From: Mediterranea sp. (in: CFB group bacteria)
GTDB lineage: Bacteria > Bacteroidota > Bacteroidia > Bacteroidales > Bacteroidaceae
Direction of reading: 5' to 3'
DNA length: 43,349 nt
Assembly (NCBI GenBank): GCA_031258135.1
Contig: JAIRNG010000141.1
Coordinates: forward strand, 1 to 43,349
Within the stretch, counting starts at the first letter, position 1, and the number at the start of each line of letters is the position of its first letter. Positions 26,219 to 33,864 of this stretch are shown in pieces. Under the pieces are notes generated by a model. The model did not search any database and was not told the origin of the DNA. It saw only the letters and a list, made by a program, of their open reading frames with translations. Position numbers and translations under genes: made by a program.

Positions 26219-27079
26219 ATGAATTTGATTCTGATTGCAGTGATCTCACTGGGAGCGATAGCCCTTGCATTGGCGGCTATCCTTTATATGGCTTCCAGAA
26301 AATTCGCTGTGTATGAAGATCCGCGAATCGCCCAGGTGGCAGAGATCCTCCCTCAGGCTAACTGTGGAGGTTGCGGCTATCCCGGTTGTGCGGGATTTGC
26401 CGATGCCTGTGTAAAGGCAGATACACTCGACGGGAAATTGTGTCCGGTAGGCGGCGGGGAGCTGATGACTCAGATAGCGTCTATCCTGGGCAGGGATGCA
26501 GGAACGTCCGAGCAGATGCTTGCGATAGTGAAATGTAGCGGCTCGTGCGCCAATCGTCCCCGCACCAATGTGTACGACGGTGCGCCCAGCTGCGCCATTG
26601 CCGCTTCTCTTTACGGCGGCGAGACCGGATGTAGCTACGGGTGTCTGGGATGTGGCGATTGTGTTTCTGTCTGCCGGTTCGACGCCATCCATATAAACCC
26701 TGAGACCAGGCTTCCCGAAGTGACCGAAGATAAATGTACAGCTTGTGGCGCTTGTGTAAAAGCCTGTCCGAAATCAATTATTGAACTGCGGCCCAAGGGA
26801 AAGAAATCGCGCCGCGTTTATGTCTCTTGTGTGAATAAAGACAAAGGGGCGGTGACGCGCAAAGCATGCCGGGTGGGTTGCATCGGCTGCGGAATATGTG
26901 TGAAAGCCTGCTCGTTCGAAGCCATCACAATGGGAAACAACCTGGCCTGCATTGACTTCAACAAATGCAAGTTGTGCCGCAAATGTGTTGAACTCTGCCC
27001 GCAACATGCCATTATAGAAGAGAACTTCCCTCCCCGCAAGCCCAGAGAAGAGGTGAAAGAAGCGGCGGTCGAAGCATAA
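26219..27079 (+). CDS. rnfB: Rnf complex subunit B, ferredoxin-like
   Basis: RnfB receives electrons from ferredoxin. The 286-residue protein has one N-terminal membrane helix (about 2-24), the 4Fe-4S Fes domain CGGCGYPGC (Cys49, Cys52, Cys57, with Cys75), and four ferredoxin-type CxxCxxCxxxC runs: GCLGCGDCVSVC, CTACGACVKAC, CIGCGICVKAC and CKLCRKCVELC. It is longer than E. coli RsxB, as in anaerobes. Rnf couples ferredoxin:NAD+ electron transfer to Na+ or H+ export across the inner membrane. Confidence 0.96.
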   Translation: MNLILIAVISLGAIALALAAILYMASRKFAVYEDPRIAQVAEILPQANCGGCGYPGCAGFADACVKADTLDGKLCPVGGGELMTQIASILGRDAGTSEQMLAIVKCSGSCANRPRTNVYDGAPSCAIAASLYGGETGCSYGCLGCGDCVSVCRFDAIHINPETRLPEVTEDKCTACGACVKACPKSIIELRPKGKKSRRVYVSCVNKDKGAVTRKACRVGCIGCGICVKACSFEAITMGNNLACIDFNKCKLCRKCVELCPQHAIIEENFPPRKPREEVKEAAVEA

Positions 27080-27117
27080 GAATAAGAGAGTAATAAACAG
27101 ACTAATACATAAACTGT

Positions 27118-28455
27118 ATGTTGAAAACATTTTCAATTGGCGGAGTTCATCCGCACGAAAATAAATATTCAGCGCATCAGCCCATCATAACCGCAGATGT
27201 TCCTGCAAAAGCCGTTATTCTGCTGGGGCAACACATCGGGGCGCCCGCAAAGCCGGTTGTGGCAAAAGGAGATGTGGTCAGGGTGGGAACCCTGATTGCC
27301 GAAGCCAACGGTTTTGTATCGGCGGCGGTCCACTCCTCGGTGAGTGGTAAAGTGACGAAGATAGATTCCATTGTCGATGCCGGCGGATACGCCAGACCGG
27401 CCATCTTTATCGATACCGATGGCGACGAATGGGAAGAACATATTGACCGCACCCCCGGCCTGGTAAAGGAATGTACGCTTTCCCCGGAAGAGATCGTCAG
27501 GAAGATTGCAGACGCCGGTATTGTCGGATTGGGCGGCGCTTGTTTCCCCACTCAGGTGAAACTGACGCCTCCCCCTTCGGCAAAGGCGGAATGTATCATC
27601 ATAAATGCCGTGGAATGTGAGCCTTACCTCACGGCAGACCATCAGTTGATGTTGGAACGCGCCGAAGAAATTATGGCAGGGGTGAGCATACTGATGAAAG
27701 CCGTGAAAGTGAATAAGGCGTTTATCGGCATTGAGAATAACAAGCCCGACGCCATAGCGCTGATGGCGCGGGTGGCTGCCGGTTATGCCGGCATAACGGT
27801 TGTACCGTTGAAAGTACAATATCCTCAAGGCGGAGAGAAACAGCTGATTGACGCTGTGATGTCCCGTCAGGTAGCCAGCGGCGCTCTTCCTGTTTCTGTC
27901 GGTGCGGTAGTTCAAAACGTAGGTACTGCATACGCTGTTTACGAGGCCGTTCAGAAAAACAAGCCTTTAATCGAACGTGTCGTTACCGTAACAGGGAAGT
28001 CTGTCAGGCAACCGTCCAATTTTCTTGCACGTATCGGTACTCCGGTGCAACAGTTGATCGATGCTTGCGGCGGACTGCCGGAAGACACCGGCAAGATCAT
28101 CAGCGGAGGCCCGATGATGGGGAAAGCGCTGGTGAATACGGACGTGCCGACGGCTAAAGGCAGCTCCGGTATTCTAATCATGAACATGAAAGAAGCGAAA
28201 CGTGGCGAACGTAAAAGCTGCATACGGTGCGCTAAATGTGTAGGTGCATGTCCGATGGGACTGGAGCCTTATTTATTGTCGGTTTTAGCCGAAAATGGAG
28301 ATTTTGAAAGAATAGAAAACGAACGTATTATGGACTGCATAGAATGTGGCTCCTGTCAGTTCACTTGCCCCGCCCGCTTGCCCCTGCTCGACTATTGCCG
28401 TTTAGGAAAAGCCAGGGTCGGTGCAATGATCCGTTCACGTCAAACTAAAAATTAG
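27118..28455 (+). CDS. rnfC: Rnf complex subunit C
   Basis: RnfC is the peripheral subunit that passes electrons to NAD+. The 445-residue protein has the RnfC N-terminal barrel (FSIGGVHPHENKYSA), the flavin/NADH-binding regions GLGGACFPTQVKL and INAVECEPYLTADH, and two 4Fe-4S sites: Cys368, 371, 374, 378 (CIRCAKCVGAC) and Cys407, 410, 413, 417 (CIECGSCQFTC). It follows rnfB by 38 bp and precedes rnfD by 8 bp. Confidence 0.97.
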   Translation: MLKTFSIGGVHPHENKYSAHQPIITADVPAKAVILLGQHIGAPAKPVVAKGDVVRVGTLIAEANGFVSAAVHSSVSGKVTKIDSIVDAGGYARPAIFIDTDGDEWEEHIDRTPGLVKECTLSPEEIVRKIADAGIVGLGGACFPTQVKLTPPPSAKAECIIINAVECEPYLTADHQLMLERAEEIMAGVSILMKAVKVNKAFIGIENNKPDAIALMARVAAGYAGITVVPLKVQYPQGGEKQLIDAVMSRQVASGALPVSVGAVVQNVGTAYAVYEAVQKNKPLIERVVTVTGKSVRQPSNFLARIGTPVQQLIDACGGLPEDTGKIISGGPMMGKALVNTDVPTAKGSSGILIMNMKEAKRGERKSCIRCAKCVGACPMGLEPYLLSVLAENGDFERIENERIMDCIECGSCQFTCPARLPLLDYCRLGKARVGAMIRSRQTKN

Positions 28456-28463
28456 TCTGATAT

Positions 28464-29459
28464 ATGGAAAAGAAATTGATCGTATCCCTGTCGCCCCATG
28501 TTCATAGCGGCGATAGCATACAAAAGAATATGTATGGCGTGTTGATCGCACTGATACCGGCTTTTATCGCGTCGCTTGTCTTTTATGGGTTGGGGGCTCT
28601 GGTCGTTACCGCCACATCAGTCATTGCCTGTGTGTTGTTCGAGTGGGCGATCGCCAACTATCTCCTGAAGAAAAACACAGACTCGATCTGCGATGGTTCC
28701 GCCGTTATTACCGGCGTATTGTTAGCGTTTAACCTGCCTTCCAATCTTCCGGTCTGGATCATTATTCTCGGCGCTTTGTTTGCCATCGGAGCGGGAAAGA
28801 TGTCTTTCGGAGGATTAGGCAATAATCCTTTCAATCCGGCATTGGCGGGTCGCGTATTCCTGTTGCTCTCTTTCCCCGTACAGATGACTACCTGGCCGGT
28901 TGCCGGCCGGTTAGGTTCGTACGTTGACGTAGAGACTGCCGCAACTCCGCTTGCCATTATGAAAAAGATCATTCATCATGATCCGAATACGACTCTGGCA
29001 GACCTTCCGGATGCCTGGGATCTGTTTATAGGAAATAATCCCGGATGCCTGGGTGAAATAAGCGCCGTCGCCCTGCTTGCCGGACTGATATATATGCTAT
29101 GGAGGAAGATCATTACCTGGCATATTCCGGTATCTATCCTGGCGACAGTGTATCTGTTCTCCGGCATTATGCATCTGGTTAATCCCGAAATATATGTATC
29201 CCCGGTCATTCAACTGCTTTCGGGCGGTTTGTTGCTCGGCGCCGTTTTTATGGCGACCGATTATGTAACCTCCCCGATGAGTAAAAAGGGCATGCTGATT
29301 TACGGCGTAGCTATTGGCCTTCTGACCGTGGTTATCCGCATGTTCGGCGCTTATCCCGAAGGTATGTCGTTTGCCATTCTGATCATGAATGCCTTTACTC
29401 CGTTGATAAATATGTATTGTAAACCGAAACGCTTTGGGGAGGTGGCGAAAAAGAAATGA
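28464..29459 (+). CDS. rnfD: Rnf complex subunit D
   Basis: This 331-residue integral membrane protein belongs to the NqrB/RnfD family, the subunit thought to form the ion path. Several transmembrane helices are evident. The covalent FMN site, usually SGATPL, reads TAATPL here with Thr161 as the likely flavin acceptor; the conserved GGLGNNPFNPALAGR (116-130) precedes it. Its stop overlaps the rnfG start by 4 bp, indicating translational coupling. Confidence 0.96.
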   Translation: MEKKLIVSLSPHVHSGDSIQKNMYGVLIALIPAFIASLVFYGLGALVVTATSVIACVLFEWAIANYLLKKNTDSICDGSAVITGVLLAFNLPSNLPVWIIILGALFAIGAGKMSFGGLGNNPFNPALAGRVFLLLSFPVQMTTWPVAGRLGSYVDVETAATPLAIMKKIIHHDPNTTLADLPDAWDLFIGNNPGCLGEISAVALLAGLIYMLWRKIITWHIPVSILATVYLFSGIMHLVNPEIYVSPVIQLLSGGLLLGAVFMATDYVTSPMSKKGMLIYGVAIGLLTVVIRMFGAYPEGMSFAILIMNAFTPLINMYCKPKRFGEVAKKK

Positions 29460-30136
29460 AAAAGCTGGGATCATCACTTAAAAATATGTTGCTGGTGCTT
29501 ACAGGCGTAACGGTTATTGCCGTAGGACTGCTTGCTTACGTGAATGAGTTGACGAAGGAACCCATTGCTACGGCAAACATGAAAGCATTGAACGATGCGC
29601 TGGAGAGAGTCGTACCGGAGTTCGACAACAACCCTGTGGAAGAATGTGACACCATATTCGAAGAAAAGAACGGCAGGCAACTTGTTCAGTACATTATTTA
29701 TCCGGCGAAAAGCGGCGGACAACTTGTCGGCACGGCCGTGCAAGCTACATCTTTAGGATTCGGAGGAGAGATCAAACTCCTTGTCGGTTTCGATGCTGCG
29801 GGTAAGATCCATGACTATGCGCTGTTAGCCCATGCCGAAACCCCCGGATTGGGGTCTAAAGCCGACGTGTGGTTCAAGAAAGGAAGCAGAGGAGAGATCG
29901 TTGGCATGCATCCGGGAGAAGCGCCTTTGGTCGTAAAGAACGATGGCGGACAAATCGATGCCATTACAGCCTCTACAATTACTACCCGCGCTTTTTTGAA
30001 TGCGGTGAACGCTGCGTACGCTGCATACAACGGAAATCCTGACGGATTTACTTCGGCTTCCCGGCAGGTCGATACGGATACGAACACCTCCGCCACAACG
30101 AAAGTCGAATCTACTGATTCCATCAACGCCAATTAA
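29456..30136 (+). CDS. rnfG: Rnf complex subunit G
   Basis: RnfG carries a covalently bound FMN on the outer face of the inner membrane. The 226-residue protein has one N-terminal membrane helix (about 10-30), AHAETPGLGSKAD (125-137) typical of the FMN-binding domain, and the flavinylation site read as TASTITT (171-177; Thr174 expected acceptor) in place of the common SGATxT. The last 25 residues are Ser/Thr/Asp-rich and probably disordered. No apbE flavin transferase is in the window; one must be elsewhere. Confidence 0.95.
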   Translation: MKKLGSSLKNMLLVLTGVTVIAVGLLAYVNELTKEPIATANMKALNDALERVVPEFDNNPVEECDTIFEEKNGRQLVQYIIYPAKSGGQLVGTAVQATSLGFGGEIKLLVGFDAAGKIHDYALLAHAETPGLGSKADVWFKKGSRGEIVGMHPGEAPLVVKNDGGQIDAITASTITTRAFLNAVNAAYAAYNGNPDGFTSASRQVDTDTNTSATTKVESTDSINAN

Positions 30137-30155
30137 AAAGAAAGGAGTATAAGAT

Positions 30156-30740
30156 ATGAATAACTTTAAAGTATTAATGAACGGGGTTATCAAAGAAAAC
30201 CCTGTACTTGTGCTTCTGCTTGGTATGTGCCCGACATTGGGCACAACCTCTTCCGCCGTAAACGGGATGGGGATGGGGCTGGCCACCCTGTTTGTGCTGA
30301 TCTGTTCCAACCTGGTGATTTCCCTGGTAAAGAACCTGATTCCCGATATGGTGCGTATTCCTGCTTTTATTGTGATCATTGCATCATTTGTTACCCTGCT
30401 TCAAATGATTATGCAAGCGTATGTGCCCGGACTATACGCTACGTTGGGGCTTTTTATTCCTTTGATTGTGGTAAACTGCATTGTACTCGGACGTGCTGAA
30501 GCTTTTGCCGCCAAAAACAATCCGGTCGGTTCAATGTTCGACGGTCTGGGCATGGGACTGGGTTTTACATTGGCTTTGACTTTATTGGGCGCTATCCGCG
30601 AACTTCTGGGTACAGGTAAAATCTTCAGCTTCACCCTTTACCCCGAAGATTACGGAATGTTGTTGTTTGTGCTTGCACCGGGTGCATTTATCGCCCTGGG
30701 CTATCTCATTGCCATAATAAACCATCTGAAGAAAGCATAA
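30156..30740 (+). CDS. rnfE: Rnf complex subunit E
   Basis: The 194-residue protein is an RnfE/NqrD-type six-helix membrane subunit; VLLLGMCPTLGTTSSAVNGMGMG near the N-terminus (shown here by its features, with Cys25 of the shared RnfA/E iron site) is the recognisable family region. RnfE and RnfA are homologous inverted partners that hold a [2Fe-2S] centre in the membrane. It is spaced 19 bp from rnfG and 12 bp from rnfA. Confidence 0.95.
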   Translation: MNNFKVLMNGVIKENPVLVLLLGMCPTLGTTSSAVNGMGMGLATLFVLICSNLVISLVKNLIPDMVRIPAFIVIIASFVTLLQMIMQAYVPGLYATLGLFIPLIVVNCIVLGRAEAFAAKNNPVGSMFDGLGMGLGFTLALTLLGAIRELLGTGKIFSFTLYPEDYGMLLFVLAPGAFIALGYLIAIINHLKKA

Positions 30741-30752
30741 CTTAATCGATTT

Positions 30753-31334
30753 ATGACTATGGAATATATCATTATATTTATTTCGGCCATTTTTGTGAAC
30801 AACATCGTGTTGTCACAATTCCTGGGTATCTGTCCTTTTCTGGGAGTTTCCAAGAAGGTGGAAACAGCTACCGGTATGGGAGCGGCAGTAACATTTGTGC
30901 TTACCATTGCTACTATCGTAACGTTCCTGATACAGAAGTATGTGCTTGATGCGTTTGGCTTGCAATATTTGCAGACCATTACTTTTATTTTAGTCATTGC
31001 CGGTCTGGTGCAAATGGTGGAGATCATTTTGAAGAAAGTGTCACCGGCTCTTTATCAGGCATTAGGGGTATTCTTACCATTGATCACAACGAACTGTTGT
31101 ATTCTCGGAGTAGCGATCCTCGTCATTCAGAAAGATTACGATCTCCTCACAGGTGTTGTTTTTGCTTTCTCTACAGCTATTGGATTTACCCTGGCATTGA
31201 TCCTTTTTGCCGGTTTAAGAGAACAGATGAGTCTTGTGAAACTACCTAAAGGTATGGAAGGAACACCTATTGCACTCATCACCGCCGGGCTTCTGGCTAT
31301 GGCTTTTATGGGCTTCTCGGGCGTCGTTCGATAA
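30753..31334 (+). CDS. rnfA: Rnf complex subunit A
   Basis: The 193-residue protein is an RnfA/NqrE-type membrane subunit with six predicted helices. The N-terminal NNIVLSQFLGICPFLGVS and the central LITTNCCILGVAI contain the cysteines expected to coordinate the membrane [2Fe-2S] cluster together with RnfE. It is the last gene of the operon; a strong hairpin starts 36 bp after its stop. A second ATG two codons in is an equally possible start. Confidence 0.96.
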   Translation: MTMEYIIIFISAIFVNNIVLSQFLGICPFLGVSKKVETATGMGAAVTFVLTIATIVTFLIQKYVLDAFGLQYLQTITFILVIAGLVQMVEIILKKVSPALYQALGVFLPLITTNCCILGVAILVIQKDYDLLTGVVFAFSTAIGFTLALILFAGLREQMSLVKLPKGMEGTPIALITAGLLAMAFMGFSGVVR

Positions 31335-31370
31335 AAACTTTTAAAAAATCCGTTTCCTTAGATATAACGC

Positions 31371-31412
31371 AACAGCAGTAGAGACGCAATGTCTTGCGTC
31401 TCTACTGCTGTT
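31371..31412. terminator. 19-bp perfect hairpin after rnfA
   Basis: AACAGCAGTAGAGACGCAA (31371-31389) pairs perfectly with 31394-31412 around the 4-nt loop TGTC. It lies 36 bp past the rnfA stop and probably ends the rnf transcript, although no T tract follows. Its AGAGACGCAA/TTGCGTCTCT core looks like a mobile or REP-like intergenic element as much as a simple terminator. Confidence 0.65.
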
Positions 31413-31421
31413 ATGTCATCT

Positions 31422-31484
31422 CAAACAAGGTTGTTTGAACACCTCAAACAAGGTTGTTTGCAACGTCACACAAGTATTGGCGTG
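31422..31484. repeat. Palindrome array with 23-bp period (two exact units, one decayed)
   Basis: CAAACAAGGTTGTTTG, self-complementary except for its two central bases, occurs at 31422-31437 and 31445-31460. A weaker unit (CACACAAGTATTGGCGTG, 31467-31484) is centred another 23 bp on. Unit length (16 bp) and linker (7 bp) match the array at 14051-14127, although the sequence differs. Confidence 0.75.
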
Positions 31485-31558
31485 TCATGCCTGCCCGGCA
31501 GGCCTTGCAACGCTCAGTGAACTCATAATCCGGTGGTATATAAATACTTTTTTTTATT

Positions 31559-31566
31559 TATATTTG
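31559..31566 (+). promoter_or_regulatory. Promoter -7 box for galE
   Basis: TATATTTG fits TAnnTTTG and lies 35 bp before the galE ATG. The -33 region has no clear TTTG. Confidence 0.5.
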
Positions 31567-31601
31567 CAACGGATATAATAAACCAATAATATAAAAACAC
31601 A

Positions 31602-32636
31602 ATGAAAAAAAGAATTCTGGTTACCGGAGGCACAGGATATATAGGGTCTCACACGGTTGTAGAGTTACAACATTCAGGGTACGAAGTTATCATTATAGAT
31701 AACCTGTCAAATTCCGGAGTCGATGTTGTAGATAATATAGAAAAAGTATCCGGCATCCGTCCGGTCTTTGAAGAGCTGGATTGTCTTGATTACAACGGTT
31801 TAGATGCGTTGTTCGCCAAATACAAGGGGATTGAAGCCATTATTCATTTTGCCGCCAGTAAGGCCGTGGGTGAATCCGTTCAGAAACCATTGTTGTATTA
31901 CCGGAATAATCTGGTGTCTTTGATCAACCTGTTGGAGTTGATGCCTGAACATCAGGTCGGCGGAATTGTGTTTTCGTCCTCATGTACGGTTTACGGGCAA
32001 CCGGATGAACTGCCGGTGACAGAGAAAGCTCCGATAAAGAAAGCGGAATCCCCATACGGGAATACAAAGCAGATCAATGAAGAAATCATCCGGGATACCG
32101 TTGCTTCCGGCGCTCCGGTTAACGCCATATTGCTGCGGTATTTCAATCCGATAGGCGCCCATCCCAGCGCTTTGTTGGGAGAACTGCCCAACGGAGTGCC
32201 TCAGAATCTGATCCCTTACCTTACGCAAACGGCTATCGGTATCCGTGAAAAGCTAAGTGTGTTCGGCGATGATTATAACACTCCCGACGGGTCCTGCATC
32301 CGTGATTTTATTCATGTGGTTGATCTGGCTAAAGCCCATGTCATTGCAATCGATAGAATTCTGCAGAAGAAACAGAAATCCGACGTCGAGGTCTTCAACA
32401 TCGGAACAGGCCGCGGCCTTTCGGTTTTGGAATTGATACATGCTTTTGAAAGCGCCACCGGTGTAAAATTGAACTACGAGATCACAGGCCGCCGCGCCGG
32501 GGATATAGAGCAGGTATGGGCTGATCCGGAATATGCAAATAAAGAATTGGGATGGAAAGCCGGAACCAACGTTGAAGATACGCTTCGCTCCGCATGGGCG
32601 TGGCAGTTGAAACTGCGTGAAAGAGGTATACAATAA
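31602..32636 (+). CDS. galE: UDP-glucose 4-epimerase
   Basis: This short-chain dehydrogenase-type enzyme interconverts UDP-glucose and UDP-galactose. The 344-residue protein has the NAD-binding TGGTGYIGSH (8-17), the FAASKAVGES stretch (83-92), SSSCTVYGQP (125-134) supplying the catalytic Ser, and the YxxxK pair Tyr152/Lys156 in SPYGNTKQ. FNPIGAHPS and GSCIRDFIHVVDLA are typical of GalE rather than other epimerases. The gene has its own promoter box and is convergent with the galM-like gene; it probably serves galactose metabolism and glycan precursor supply. Confidence 0.95.
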   Translation: MKKRILVTGGTGYIGSHTVVELQHSGYEVIIIDNLSNSGVDVVDNIEKVSGIRPVFEELDCLDYNGLDALFAKYKGIEAIIHFAASKAVGESVQKPLLYYRNNLVSLINLLELMPEHQVGGIVFSSSCTVYGQPDELPVTEKAPIKKAESPYGNTKQINEEIIRDTVASGAPVNAILLRYFNPIGAHPSALLGELPNGVPQNLIPYLTQTAIGIREKLSVFGDDYNTPDGSCIRDFIHVVDLAKAHVIAIDRILQKKQKSDVEVFNIGTGRGLSVLELIHAFESATGVKLNYEITGRRAGDIEQVWADPEYANKELGWKAGTNVEDTLRSAWAWQLKLRERGIQ

Positions 32637-32682
32637 AGGCCAAAGTTCTTAACGATATAAAGAAACAAGTCTGTTCCATGAC

Positions 32683-32708
32683 AGAGATTTATTCTCTCTG
32701 CCTCTGTG
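32683..32708. terminator. Weak hairpin between convergent galE and galM-like genes
   Basis: CAGAGA (32683-32688) pairs with TCTCTG (32696-32701) around a 7-nt loop; a CTCTGT copy just after it (32703-32708) allows an alternative pairing. A T-rich stretch follows on the plus strand. Weak support. Confidence 0.35.
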
Positions 32709-32709
32709 T

Positions 32710-33864
32710 TTAATTTTCATCCTTTCCAGGGGCTTGTGATACCCCGAATCTGAACACCGTTCGCGAGCGGAACTCCTCCCCCGGCCGTAGTAAGGTGGAC
32801 GGGAAGCGGGGTTTATTGGGACTGTCCGCAAAGTGCATCGTCTCGAAGCAGACGGCCGAACGGCGTGGATACCCGATGCCTTTCTTTCCCGCAGGGCGTC
32901 CTTTCAGTCCGTTTGCGGTATAGATGTGCATGCCCGGTTCTGTCGTGAATATTTCCATCCGCCGCCCGCTTTGCCTGTCGTGAATAATAGCTGCCGGAGT
33001 TTCCGGATCGTCCGGTTTTCTCAGCTTCCATGTGTGGTCATACCCGCCGGTCACCTTGAGCTGGGCGTTGTCTTCATCTATACGTTCGCCGATGCGGCGT
33101 TCCGTCAGGAAGTCGAACGGAGTGTCCTTTACCGGCAGGAAGAACCCCGTAACACATTTGTCCGGCGAATATTCCGCAATGCTGTCGGCATCGATCCACA
33201 GCGTCCCGTCCGTGATGGTGCGGCTTAAATCGCCGGTCAGATTGAAAAAGGAATGGTTGGAAATATTCAGCACGGTGGGTTTGTCGGTCGTTGCCCGGTA
33301 GTCTAAGCACAAGCCGTTCCTGTTGTCGAGGGAGATATGCAGTTGCAGGGTCAGCGTTCCCGGAAAGCCATTCTCGCCGTCGGGAGACACATACTCAAGC
33401 CGTAATGAGTTCCGCCGGATGGAACGTACGCGCCATACCCGGTCTGCAAATCCGGGAAACCCGCCGTGCGAACAATGCCCGTTGCTTCCGGCAGCCAGAT
33501 GATACGTTACGGAATCTATCTCAAAACGTGCGTTCAGAATACGCCCGATGTACCGCCCAACGGTTGCGCCGTAATTCTGCCGGTAGTTCCGGTAGTCGGC
33601 CAGACTGTCAAAGCCACAGACTACATCGGCGAAATGCCCCTCGCGGTCCGGCGCCAACAGCGATACGATCCTGGCTCCGTAATTCGTTATGGCCACTTCC
33701 ATTCCGTTTGCGTTGCGGAGGATATACAGTCCGGTCTGCTTCCCGTCCACACCGGCCGCAAAGCCGGCAGTGCGCAAGCCCGACTCCGACATGGTGATCC
33801 GGCCGGACGCGCAGGCATACAGCAGGATGAGTGGAAGCAGCATGTAAAACAGTCTTTTATTCAT
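32710..33864 (-). CDS. Aldose 1-epimerase, lipoprotein
   Basis: The protein resembles GalM, which interconverts alpha and beta anomers of aldoses. Family marks are GRYIGRILNARF, GHCSHGGFPGF, SNHSFFNLTGD, GGYDHTW (the substrate-binding Asp) and CFETMHFADSPN (the catalytic Glu). I chose the ATG at 33864 (384 residues) because it gives a compact lipoprotein signal with Cys18 after LLYA; the frame also allows a start at 33879. The gene overlaps the end of the PL10-like gene by 8 bp, so they are coupled. As a lipoprotein it should act outside the cytoplasm, on sugars released by the two upstream enzymes, not as a cytosolic Leloir-pathway GalM. Confidence 0.88.
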   Translation of the reverse strand: MNKRLFYMLLPLILLYACASGRITMSESGLRTAGFAAGVDGKQTGLYILRNANGMEVAITNYGARIVSLLAPDREGHFADVVCGFDSLADYRNYRQNYGATVGRYIGRILNARFEIDSVTYHLAAGSNGHCSHGGFPGFADRVWRVRSIRRNSLRLEYVSPDGENGFPGTLTLQLHISLDNRNGLCLDYRATTDKPTVLNISNHSFFNLTGDLSRTITDGTLWIDADSIAEYSPDKCVTGFFLPVKDTPFDFLTERRIGERIDEDNAQLKVTGGYDHTWKLRKPDDPETPAAIIHDRQSGRRMEIFTTEPGMHIYTANGLKGRPAGKKGIGYPRRSAVCFETMHFADSPNKPRFPSTLLRPGEEFRSRTVFRFGVSQAPGKDEN

